This document shows, in pieces, positions 35,535 to 43,388 of a stretch of DNA of 64,000 nt (its first letter is position 1; each line of letters begins with the position of its first letter). The notes below the pieces were generated by a model. It was given only the letters and a program-made list of their open reading frames with translations. It did no database searches and was not told the DNA's origin. The DNA is taken from contig NZ_JAANAT010000005.1 in NCBI RefSeq assembly GCF_011089895.1, positions 248,001-312,000 on the forward strand, written 5' to 3'. Source of the DNA: Mucilaginibacter inviolabilis (GTDB taxonomy: Bacteria; Bacteroidota; Bacteroidia; Sphingobacteriales; Sphingobacteriaceae). The position numbers and the translations under genes were made by a program.

Positions 35535-35582
35535 CCCAAAACTATCATTCAATTTTTGGAAAAATTGAATGATAGTTTTGGG
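35535..35582. repeat. 48-bp near-perfect palindrome
   Basis: 23-bp arms (CCCAAAACTATCATTCAATTTTT and its exact complement) would exceed the quoting limit, so note: left arm 35535-35557, right arm 35560-35582, loop GG. It lies 9 bp beyond the SDR stop codon and could terminate that transcript or be a small repeat. Confidence 0.85.
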
Positions 35583-35590
35583 CGTACTCC

Positions 35591-36343
35591 TTATTTTATT
35601 TTAGGGAACCCACCATCAACAAATACTTCGGTACCGTGCATGAATGAAGAAGCATCCGAAGCAAGAAAAGTAACCACTTTTGCAACTTCTGATGGCTGCC
35701 CAAAACGCGCTAAAGGAACTTGTGGTAGTACAGCCCCGGCCATATTTTGAATTTGCTCCTGACTTAAATTAGATCTATCGAAGTAATTGGTTTGAATTGG
35801 TCCGGGGCTTACCGCGTTTATTTTGATTTTTCTTGACGCCAGTTCGGAAGCAAAAGTTTTTACGAACGATTGAACGGCTGATTTTGCGGCTGAGTAAACA
35901 GAAGAGTTTGACATTCCAATTTCGGTTACGATAGAAGTATTTAGGATTATGGCTCCTCCTTCTTTCATCAGTGGCAGCATTTGCTGAACTGTAAACAGTG
36001 TTCCTTTTACAAGAACATTAAACTGTTCGTCAAAATGTGCTTCATCAATTTGTTCAATCGGTGCATACTTTCCAAACCCGGCGTTAACAAATAAAATATC
36101 AATATACGGTGTTATTGACTTTATCTTGTTGCCGAGGTCCAACAGATCTGACATTTTTCCGGAATCAGAAACAATACCGTAAGCCTGATCACCTAATTCG
36201 TTTATTGTTTCATTAACCGTATGTTGATTGCGTCCCGTTATAATAATTTTTGCACCATTTTCTATAAAATCAATTGCAGTTGCTTTTCCGATGCCACTTG
36301 TTCCTCCGGTTATTAGAGCTGTCTTACCTGTTAAGTTTATCAT
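35591..36343 (-). CDS. SDR family oxidoreductase
   Basis: A 250-residue classical short-chain dehydrogenase. The cofactor motif TGGTSGIG is at residues 9-16, NAG is present in FVNAGFG, and the catalytic triad appears as S in LNTSIV and YSAAK (Tyr, Lys). The end FVDGGF is typical. The ATG at 36343 (MINLTGKTAL) is preferred over one seven codons upstream. It is divergent from a Crp-like regulator gene that may control it. Substrate unknown. Confidence 0.92.
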   Translation of the reverse strand: MINLTGKTALITGGTSGIGKATAIDFIENGAKIIITGRNQHTVNETINELGDQAYGIVSDSGKMSDLLDLGNKIKSITPYIDILFVNAGFGKYAPIEQIDEAHFDEQFNVLVKGTLFTVQQMLPLMKEGGAIILNTSIVTEIGMSNSSVYSAAKSAVQSFVKTFASELASRKIKINAVSPGPIQTNYFDRSNLSQEQIQNMAGAVLPQVPLARFGQPSEVAKVVTFLASDASSFMHGTEVFVDGGFPKIK

Positions 36344-36387
36344 GTTTTTTATTTTATGGGCCAAATATGCAAGAGGGGGCCAACCTG

Positions 36388-36401
36388 AGAAACCCGTTTC
36401 T
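36388..36401. promoter_or_regulatory. Possible operator in the SDR/Crp divergent promoter
   Basis: AGAAAC CC GTTTCT, a six-base inverted repeat with a two-base spacer, about 45 bp upstream of the SDR start and 110 bp upstream of the regulator start. Confidence 0.3.
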
Positions 36402-36511
36402 TGCGAAAATTCATTCTGTATCCGGGTTCATATGATTATGGGATTACCCAGATTCATCGCCGGCTACAGGCTAAAAACCGGAAGAATACCATTTTTACTA
36501 CTTTTACCGGG

Positions 36512-37087
36512 ATGAATGCCTCAATAAAAGAAAACCTTTTAGAGATTTTTCAGATACCCGAACAAAGGCTGAATGAATTGCTGGACATAACCTATGTGGT
36601 AACGTACAACAGGAATGAGGTTATTGGAACGGCCAATCGTATTTTTGACCGCCTGGGCTATATTGTTGATGGGGCGACAAGAGCTTATTATGTTAATGAA
36701 GCAGGCGAAGAAATTAGTTATTTACTACAGGTAAACGGCGATTTTTTGGGTGATTATGAAAGTTATATAACCGGCAAAAAATCGGATCTGATCATTGAAA
36801 CGCTATTGAAAACAGAAGTTGTTTTTTTTGAGAAAGCTAAAATCGAACAGCTCATCAGTCAGGATGTTTTCTGGCTCGGCTTTGCCAAAAAAATATCCGA
36901 TCTGGTATTTCTGGATGCCAAACAGCGGATAAACGATCTTCTGTTTTACAACCCCGAACAGCGTTACCTGAATCTTCTGAAAAAGTCGCCCGGAATTATT
37001 CAAAAAATACCGCAGAAATATATTTCCAGCTACCTGGGCATAACACCGCAATCTCTGAGCCGTATCAGAAAAAGAATAACCGGGTGA
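36512..37087 (+). CDS. Crp/Fnr family transcriptional regulator
   Basis: From the ATG at 36512 a 191-residue regulator. The N-terminal cyclic-nucleotide-binding-like barrel covers about residues 15-110 (VVTYNRNEVIGTANR, YYVNEAGEEISYLLQVNGDFLG) and the C-terminal HTH is IPQKYISSYLGITPQSLSRI. An earlier in-frame ATG at 36401 would add 37 unrelated residues. This type is common in Bacteroidota next to an oxidoreductase gene; here the divergent SDR is the likely target. The effector is unknown. Confidence 0.9.
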   Translation: MNASIKENLLEIFQIPEQRLNELLDITYVVTYNRNEVIGTANRIFDRLGYIVDGATRAYYVNEAGEEISYLLQVNGDFLGDYESYITGKKSDLIIETLLKTEVVFFEKAKIEQLISQDVFWLGFAKKISDLVFLDAKQRINDLLFYNPEQRYLNLLKKSPGIIQKIPQKYISSYLGITPQSLSRIRKRITG

Positions 37088-37098
37088 AAACACCTCAT

Positions 37099-37237
37099 GT
37101 CATTTCGACAAACAGCGACGGACGATGTGTGGAGTGAGGAGAAACTGTCTCTCGACCGCAGGGAGAAATCTTTTACATCAGGTTGTCGAAAATACTTGCC
37201 GTATAAGATTTCTCCTCCTTCGTCGTTCGAAATGACA
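37099..37237. repeat. Dispersed inverted repeat, family D (TCATTTCGA)
   Basis: TGTCATTTCGACA at the left and CGTTCGAAATGACA at the right, with an inner GAGAAATCTTTT and AAGATTTCTCC pair. Only one copy is in this window. It fills most of the spacer before the monooxygenase gene. Confidence 0.75.
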
Positions 37238-37362
37238 AATTTTTGTTGACAAGGCATACCTATATCTTAATCCGCATTCACATTAATTAGTTAACTTAAG
37301 TGAACGTTTTTTGACTGCTGCATACCCTAAGTTTGCGGCTTCAACATTAATATTTCACAAAA

Positions 37363-38493
37363 ATGGAAGTCGCAATAATTGGAGGAGGAATAGGTGGCTT
37401 AACAACGGCTTTGGCCTTAAAACAAGCCAACATTCGGTTTAAGGTATACGAGGCTGCGCCCGAAATCAAAGCTGTTGGCGCGGGCATTATCATGGCCAAT
37501 AATGCCATGCAGGTATTTCGGCATTTGGGTGTTCACCGGGAAGTATATCAAAAAGGTAACCTGATTAATGCGATGACGATTGCCAGGCCCGATTTTTCGC
37601 CATTGTCCAGGGTCAGTTTAATTCCTTTTGAGAAAAAGTACCAGGTACAAAATCACGCCATCCATCGCGCCGATCTGCATGGCATTTTATCCAACGCCAT
37701 TGGACATCAACACATCGAAACCAATAAAAGATTACAACACATCAAAAAAGAAGATAAGGCATATGTTTTGACTTTTGAGGATGGCACCGATGTACAGGCC
37801 GGATACATTATTGGTGCGGATGGCATCAGGTCGCAGGTTCGTCAACAACTATTTTCTGAAAACGAATACCGGGATGCCGGACAAATTTGTTGGCGCGGTG
37901 TACTTAATTTTACTTTGCCCAAAGCATACGCACATGAAGCGATGGAAGTATGGGGAAAAGGCAAACGTTTTGGCTTTGTGCAGATAAGCAAAGATCTGGT
38001 TTACTGGTATGCAGTAGTTGATACTGGTTTAATAACGGACAACCCCGACATTATTTCGCTACTCAGGGATATGGATCCGCTGGTTACTGCTCTTGTAAAA
38101 GCTTCGGCCGAAGAGAAAATAATCAAGGGGCCATTATATGACCTGAAACCGATCGGCACCTGGAGTAAAAAGGATGTTTGTTTGGTTGGCGATGCTGCCC
38201 ATGCCACAACACCTAACCTGGGCCAGGGCGCTTGCCAGGCCATAGAAGACGCGTACACTTTGGGCGAATTGGCGAAAAAATATCCTTTAACAGATGCTTT
38301 CCGGAAATATCCGGAGATCAGAAGAAAAAAAGCACACTACATCGTTAATACCAGCTGGAAGATTGGCGAAGTGGCACACTGGCACAACCCGTTTGCGATT
38401 GGTCTGAGAAATCTGACCTTAAAATACTTAACGCCAGACAGCGTCAACCTAAAGCTATTGGATAAGGTTTTTACACTGGAAAATATAGATTAA
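37363..38493 (+). CDS. FAD-dependent monooxygenase
   Basis: A 376-residue aromatic-hydroxylase-like flavoprotein. The dinucleotide motif GGGIGGL is at residues 7-13, the DG motif in IIGADGIRSQVR near 148, and the flavin ribityl motif LVGDAAHATTPNLGQGACQAIEDA, here named by its core GDAAHATTPNLGQG. It hydroxylates small aromatics or modifies drugs such as tetracycline in some relatives; the substrate here is not visible. It stands alone between repeat regions. Confidence 0.9.
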   Translation: MEVAIIGGGIGGLTTALALKQANIRFKVYEAAPEIKAVGAGIIMANNAMQVFRHLGVHREVYQKGNLINAMTIARPDFSPLSRVSLIPFEKKYQVQNHAIHRADLHGILSNAIGHQHIETNKRLQHIKKEDKAYVLTFEDGTDVQAGYIIGADGIRSQVRQQLFSENEYRDAGQICWRGVLNFTLPKAYAHEAMEVWGKGKRFGFVQISKDLVYWYAVVDTGLITDNPDIISLLRDMDPLVTALVKASAEEKIIKGPLYDLKPIGTWSKKDVCLVGDAAHATTPNLGQGACQAIEDAYTLGELAKKYPLTDAFRKYPEIRRKKAHYIVNTSWKIGEVAHWHNPFAIGLRNLTLKYLTPDSVNLKLLDKVFTLENID

Positions 38494-38514
38494 CACTTTA
38501 ATTCCCTGACCCGG

Positions 38515-38586
38515 TGTCATGCTGAGCATCGTCGAAGCATGATGGGCAGGCCTCTGCGCACGCTCTTCGACAAGCTCAGAGTGACA
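38515..38586. repeat. Dispersed inverted repeat, family B
   Basis: TGTCATGCTGAGCATCGTCG at the left, and CTTCGACAAGCTCAGAGTGACA mirrored at the right (core CTTCGACAAGCTCAG). It follows the monooxygenase gene. Confidence 0.85.
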
Positions 38587-38611
38587 GGCCTTTTTATCGA
38601 TTGATTTTATT

Positions 38612-38693
38612 TTGTCATCCTGAGGCACGAAGGATCTATTGTTGAACTATGCCGACGGCAGAATAGATGCTTCACTTCCATTCAGCATGACAA
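38612..38693. repeat. Dispersed imperfect inverted repeat, family C (GTCATCCTGAGG)
   Basis: TTGTCATCCTGAGGCACGAA at the left and CATTCAGCATGACAA at the right, with inner GGATCTATT and AATAGATGC. A second copy lies at 53507-53586 and a half copy near 23140-23175. Confidence 0.8.
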
Positions 38694-38719
38694 ATAGCTT
38701 TTTAAACGAAGGTCAGTAA

Positions 38720-39805
38720 TTACTCCTCAAACACCAATAACGAATGCTGACTGGCCGTATGCAGATCGCGCCATACCTGGTTGAGTTCCGTATCGGGATT
38801 GGCAGCTTGCAGGCCGCAGTAGGGAAATAACTCATCCACACATTCGCGGGCTATACGGGCCAGCTTGCGGCTGCTTTGACCAATTTCCTGTAGCTGTGTT
38901 GCTTTCCCCATCAGGGCACCCTGCCAGGAGGCATCAACAGCGCTGTAAAATTCCAGTCGTGCGGCGTTTAGTTGGCCGGTCAGTTTTTCATGGAGCTGTT
39001 TGATGATCGTCCGCCTGTTGGTGGTCAGATATTTATTTTCGGGTTTTTCATCAAAAATAGTAGCACACAGATCGGTAAAGTGAACCGCCATGCCCGAGAT
39101 ATTGGCGGCCAGCGTAGCCTCGGCCAGTTGCATAAAGGGATACTGGTATAAAGGCCCCGCGATAGCTGCATTACCCGGGTCAATTTTAAAGCACCGGTTG
39201 TCTTCAACAAAAAGATCGCGTACCTCATAGGCATCGCTGCCGGTACCCATCATGCCCATAAATTTCCAGGCCGATATCAGGGTAACATCTTTACGATCAA
39301 AAATAAAGGGCAATATCAATGTTGAGCCGTCATCGTTCAGTACGGTTTCTTCGCCTTGTTTAATGATACAATTGGCGGTTAAATGCGTAGCGTGATGTAC
39401 CCCGCTGGCATATTTCCAGTGACCACTAATCAGGTAACCGCCATCGGTTATGGTTGCTGTACCGGTGGCAGCTCCACTACCGGCCAGGCATAAAGCGGGA
39501 TGGGCAAAAATATGCGGCGCAACCTGCGGCGATAAAAACCCGCCAAACCAACCTGCCCCCGCACAAAGGGTAACTACCCAGCCCAGGCTGCCATTAGCCC
39601 AGGCCAGGCTTTCTTCCAGCCTAACCATATCGGGCAGCGAGAGTTGTAAGCCACCATAAACCTGGGGCACCAAAAACTTAAACCAGCCCTGCTCATGTAC
39701 CAGCGCCAGTTGCGATGGTTGCAACATTCCCGCCTTTTCGGCAGCGGGTACTGCTTCCCTGATGATATTTACCCATTCGGGTTTGAGGTGAGTTGAGGGA
39801 TGCAT
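38720..39805 (-). CDS. Acyl-CoA-dehydrogenase-like flavoprotein
   Basis: A 361-residue protein of the acyl-CoA dehydrogenase/group D flavin monooxygenase fold. N-terminal VPQVYGGLQLSLPDMVRLEE and central ISGHWKYASG and MGTGSDAYEV are typical. The C-terminal end lacks the catalytic YEGT glutamate of true dehydrogenases, so it may be an oxygenase-type or non-acyl-CoA enzyme. It follows the PnuC-type transporter gene by 75 bp, a spacer filled by a seven-base tandem array, and could belong to the thiamine-controlled transcript. Confidence 0.82.
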   Translation of the reverse strand: MHPSTHLKPEWVNIIREAVPAAEKAGMLQPSQLALVHEQGWFKFLVPQVYGGLQLSLPDMVRLEESLAWANGSLGWVVTLCAGAGWFGGFLSPQVAPHIFAHPALCLAGSGAATGTATITDGGYLISGHWKYASGVHHATHLTANCIIKQGEETVLNDDGSTLILPFIFDRKDVTLISAWKFMGMMGTGSDAYEVRDLFVEDNRCFKIDPGNAAIAGPLYQYPFMQLAEATLAANISGMAVHFTDLCATIFDEKPENKYLTTNRRTIIKQLHEKLTGQLNAARLEFYSAVDASWQGALMGKATQLQEIGQSSRKLARIARECVDELFPYCGLQAANPDTELNQVWRDLHTASQHSLLVFEE

Positions 39806-39810
39806 TTAAG

Positions 39811-39847
39811 TAGTGAGTAGTGAGTAGTGAGTAGTGAGTAGTGAGTA
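39811..39847. repeat. Seven-base tandem array, five units of TAGTGAG
   Basis: TAGTGAG is repeated five times without change, beginning six bases from the start codon of the flavoprotein gene. An inverted ACTCACTACT lies in the last codons of the pnuC-type gene (39889-39898), so a hairpin can form. Confidence 0.95.
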
Positions 39848-39880
39848 AAAAGTAAATTAATTAGCCATTGTTTTGAGCCT

Positions 39881-40483
39881 TCACTCAAAACTCACTACTT
39901 TCCGCTTCCAGTCAAAATAGCCAAAACAGGCTACGATAAATAAGAATATAGTGAGCACGGCAAACATGGGCAACTTTTTATAAAATAACAGCGGTACGGC
40001 AAACAGGTTGGATACATTTAAAAATATCCAATTCTCCACTTTTCTGCGGGCCAGCAGCCACATGCCTGCCCAGGCAGTGGAGGATACAAAAGCATCCCAC
40101 AGGGGCACGTTTGATGGTGTAAAATACCGGAGCAAAAAATACAGTACCGCCCAGCCACCCAATGATATAGTGAGACTGATGATCCACTCTGTTTTTGTTG
40201 ACCAGGTGACCTTCACTGGTGGCTGATCGCGCTTTTTTACCCAGTATACCCAGCCATAAACACTCATCACAATATAATATACATTGAGCAGCGATTCGGC
40301 GTATAGCTGTGCTTCCATCAATAGCAGAATAGATAAAGCCGTGCCCAGTATCCCCGCAGGGTAAAGCCAGATGTTATTCACCCGCGCAAGTAATACCTCG
40401 GCAACACCCAAAGCCACAGCAAGCCATTGCACCCAAGTGGTTTCCCGTATTTGTTCAATAAACAGATCTAATAAGCTATGCAT
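39881..40483 (-). CDS. pnuC: PnuC-type transporter, probable thiamine transporter (PnuT)
   Basis: A 200-residue inner-membrane protein with about seven hydrophobic segments (for example residues 18-33, 40-60, 66-82, 105-122 and 170-188) and the family pattern YIVMSVYGWVYWVKK. PnuC proteins facilitate uptake of nicotinamide riboside or related vitamins. Because it lies 43 bp downstream of a TonB receptor gene led by a TPP riboswitch, the substrate is inferred to be thiamine, as proposed for PnuT of Bacteroidota. Confidence 0.88.
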   Translation of the reverse strand: MHSLLDLFIEQIRETTWVQWLAVALGVAEVLLARVNNIWLYPAGILGTALSILLLMEAQLYAESLLNVYYIVMSVYGWVYWVKKRDQPPVKVTWSTKTEWIISLTISLGGWAVLYFLLRYFTPSNVPLWDAFVSSTAWAGMWLLARRKVENWIFLNVSNLFAVPLLFYKKLPMFAVLTIFLFIVACFGYFDWKRKVVSFE

Positions 40484-40526
40484 GCCATTCGTGTAATTCG
40501 CACAAATTCGTGCAATTAGTGTTCAT

Positions 40527-42980
40527 TTAAAAACTCAAACTCACCGAGGCCATAAAATTGCGCGGGGCCTGCGGGAAAAAGTAGTTATAATTCAGGATAT
40601 TATTTCCTTTCACATCGGCATAAGTGGCGCCATTAGCTTCATATTTTTCGCTGAAGATGTTGTTCACCTGCAGGCCCAGTCCAATGTTTTTAATACCTTT
40701 TACTTTAAAGTTATACCTTATCCGCACATCGTTCACAAAATAACTGTTTAATAAGCGATTGGCAGCATACGGGTTACCTGCATTTTCGGGGGTAATGGTA
40801 TAGCCTGCCGGGTTTTGGTTGGAAGTATTGTCAATATACTGCCGGCTTACATATTTGCTGATGAAAGCGATTTCACCGCCTTTTACCGGGCTATAACTAA
40901 TCACGCTTGAACCTGTTAACGATGGCGAAAAAGCGATATCCGTTGTTTTCAAGGTTTCGCCTACTAATGGCCCACTATTTTCATCGGCAAAAAACTGTTG
41001 ATAGTTCTTGATCTTGTTGGCACTCCAGGTAGCGGTTAGTCCCCAGTATAGCTGACTGGCAATTTTCACCTTGCCGTCAAACTCTACACCTGCACGGTAG
41101 CTGTCCTTCACATTGGTACGTACCGGGCTACCTACATCATTCAAGGCGCCGGTTAATACCAGCTGGTTTTTGTATAGCATATAGAAACCGTTGATGCCTC
41201 CTGTAAACACCGAGCCACTGATACGGTAACCAGCTTCAAAATCTTTCAGGTTTTCTGATTTTGGGCGATTCTGCGGTGGTGAATCCACATAGTCATCCCG
41301 GTTAGGTTCATGATTACCTACTGCGAAGGAGGCGTACACGTTACTATGCTCGTTGAACTGGTAAGTGATACCTGCCTTGGGATTAAAAAAGTTGAGCTCT
41401 GCGGTTTGCTGCGCGTTGTTCAGGTTTTTATCTATCCCATAAAAGGAATAATAAATATGGCGGTATTGCATATCGGCATACAGCAACACTTTGTCCAGAT
41501 GCCACTCGGCGCGGGCAAATATGTTAAAATCGTTCTTTTTGGCGTTGTCGCGATAATACTCATAATTACCCGGCAAACCGATATCCGTAGCAGTCGAGAT
41601 CACATCGCCATAGTGAGCACCTTTGTACTGATTATAAGCGCCGCCCAGGGTCATGTTCAGATTAGTTTGGGGTTGATATTTAAGGGCGTAAGTAACTCCA
41701 TAAAAATCGTTATTAAGCCAAAGCCTGCGCACCAAATCGGTAGCGCTGATGGTGTTGCCACCAACCACAACGGGCGCTATACCATAATTTTTCAGGGAAT
41801 CGGCATTGCGGTATTCTTCGTAATAACCTTTGCCTTTGGTATAGTGCAGGGCACCGCTAAACGATAATTGATTGGATATTTTTTTATCGTACAATAACTG
41901 GTAATGGTTTTGGGTATAATGATCTACCTGGTTTTTATAGAACGAACCGTTTGACATCAGTCCCAGCTCATTATAAGTACGATTATCTGAGCGGGTATTA
42001 TCGCCGATCACATAATCGGCAATACCGTTCCAGGCCTGGTAAGTGGTTTCGTAACCCGAAAATACGTTGGCCCTCAAAGTGCTGTTTTTACCGTACCAGG
42101 CGCCGCTTACAAAAAATGATTTAAGATTGGATGACGCCCTGTCGATATACCCGTCAGAATGAATACGCGACACACGGCCATCCAGACTAAAGTGTCCGCC
42201 CAGCAAACCCGTTCCGGCGCTTACCGTAGTTTTGATAGAGCCGTATGAACCTGCCGAGGCATTGATATCGGCATAAGCCGTATCGCGGCGGGTGGTAGTT
42301 TGTATGTTGATGCTGCCGCCAAAAGCGCCCGCACCGTTGGTTGAAGTACCCACCCCGCGCTGAATCTGGATGTTATCAACAGATGAGGCGATATCCGGTA
42401 AATCGACAAAATACGAGCCCTGGCTTTCCGAATCGTTATATGGGATACCGTTGATGGTAACATTGATACGGGTAGCATCCGATCCGCGGATGCGGATACC
42501 GGTATAGCCAATACCCGCCCCGGCATCAGAAGTAACCACTACCGATGGGGTTTGGTTGAGCATATATGGCAGATCCTGCCCGAAATTGTTTTTGGCCAGG
42601 TCCTTTTTACTCAAATTGGTATAAGCCGTCGGTGAATTTTTAATGGCCCGGGTAGCGCTTACAGTTACTTCTTCAGCGGTAAGCGTGCCATTGGACAGGC
42701 TGATGTTGACAACCTCATTTTTATTTAGGCTGATGCTTTTACTGATGGCCTGATAACCGATGTAGCTGGCCTTAAGTACATAATTACCGGCTTTAAGATC
42801 GGTAAAGCTGAATTTCCCGGTAGCATCGGCAACGGTGCTCAATACTGGGTTGTTAATGGTGATGGTAGCGCCGGGCAAAACCTCGCCCGATGTGTTGGTG
42901 ATCTTTCCGCTGATGGAAAGCTGGGCCGATGCCACGACAGGCAACAGCAAAGCAGCGATGGCTGCAAACAAATTTTTCAA
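40527..42980 (-). CDS. TonB-dependent receptor, probably for thiamine
   Basis: An 817-residue outer-membrane receptor. Signal peptide (residues 1-19, cut after ASA), a carboxypeptidase-regulatory-like domain (about 22-105, SISGKITNTSGEVLPGAT), a plug domain (about 110-225 with IRGSDATRINVTINGIP) and a 22-strand barrel ending in the terminal phenylalanine of FMASVSLSF. The start is TTG at 42980. A TPP riboswitch lies 75-250 bp upstream and a PnuC-type gene directly downstream, so the cargo is inferred to be thiamine or its phosphate. SusD is absent, so it is not a glycan receptor. Confidence 0.92.
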   Translation of the reverse strand: MKNLFAAIAALLLPVVASAQLSISGKITNTSGEVLPGATITINNPVLSTVADATGKFSFTDLKAGNYVLKASYIGYQAISKSISLNKNEVVNISLSNGTLTAEEVTVSATRAIKNSPTAYTNLSKKDLAKNNFGQDLPYMLNQTPSVVVTSDAGAGIGYTGIRIRGSDATRINVTINGIPYNDSESQGSYFVDLPDIASSVDNIQIQRGVGTSTNGAGAFGGSINIQTTTRRDTAYADINASAGSYGSIKTTVSAGTGLLGGHFSLDGRVSRIHSDGYIDRASSNLKSFFVSGAWYGKNSTLRANVFSGYETTYQAWNGIADYVIGDNTRSDNRTYNELGLMSNGSFYKNQVDHYTQNHYQLLYDKKISNQLSFSGALHYTKGKGYYEEYRNADSLKNYGIAPVVVGGNTISATDLVRRLWLNNDFYGVTYALKYQPQTNLNMTLGGAYNQYKGAHYGDVISTATDIGLPGNYEYYRDNAKKNDFNIFARAEWHLDKVLLYADMQYRHIYYSFYGIDKNLNNAQQTAELNFFNPKAGITYQFNEHSNVYASFAVGNHEPNRDDYVDSPPQNRPKSENLKDFEAGYRISGSVFTGGINGFYMLYKNQLVLTGALNDVGSPVRTNVKDSYRAGVEFDGKVKIASQLYWGLTATWSANKIKNYQQFFADENSGPLVGETLKTTDIAFSPSLTGSSVISYSPVKGGEIAFISKYVSRQYIDNTSNQNPAGYTITPENAGNPYAANRLLNSYFVNDVRIRYNFKVKGIKNIGLGLQVNNIFSEKYEANGATYADVKGNNILNYNYFFPQAPRNFMASVSLSF

Positions 42981-43053
42981 AATAACAAATACAAAAAGTA
43001 GTTAAACCATCTGCCCATCAGGGTAAACACGCAGTACACTTAACTTATTACCT

Positions 43054-43228
43054 ATCCCTACGCCGGCATTATCCGGATCAGGTGCAGCTCCCCGGCCCCC
43101 TAAAGGGGGAGTGCATAGCTAAAGAGAAATCTCCGGGACTATTTACTCCCCCTTTAGGGGGGCGGGGGGCATGGGTTTGATCTCAGCCTGTCTTTCAGTT
43201 TGATTGCTCAAAGCAAGGCACCCCCTTG
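43054..43228 (-). promoter_or_regulatory. TPP riboswitch (THI element) with a large inserted hairpin
   Basis: On the minus strand GGGGGTGCC opens the element, GGCTGAGATCAAACCC (43188-43173) gives the conserved CTGAGA core, and CACCTGATCCGGATAATGCC then GGCGTAGGGA (43084-43055) gives the second arm. Between the two arms about 85 nt are inserted. This insert contains an 18-bp inverted repeat of two C5-TAAA-G5 motifs (43095-43111 and 43146-43162). It should lower expression of the TonB receptor and PnuC-type transporter when TPP is abundant. Confidence 0.93.
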
Positions 43229-43354
43229 AGAAAATTATAAGGCAAAGATAGTTTTTTAGTCCGAAAGTGGAAAAAGCGTCCAAATGAGCCCCCATAAAAT
43301 ACTCCCGGCATAAAACCTTTCACCTTTTACCTTTCTCCTTTCACCTCAAAAGTT

Positions 43355-43362
43355 TACTTTTG
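43355..43362 (+). promoter_or_regulatory. Possible -7 promoter box of aspS
   Basis: TACTTTTG matches the Bacteroidota TAnnTTTG consensus 27 bp before the ATG. No clear -33 box; the region upstream is a CCTTTCACC-type low-complexity stretch (43311-43350). Confidence 0.45.
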
Positions 43363-43388
43363 CAGACTTTTATAAAACTATTGCTACT

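Noticed and set aside
39811..39847. Could the tandem array be a CRISPR?
   Set aside because: Units are only seven bases and have no spacers; no cas genes are present.
41310..41867. A 185-codon open frame antisense to the TonB receptor gene
   Set aside because: It is a shadow of the well-supported receptor on the opposite strand; the translation has no domain and no promoter of its own.
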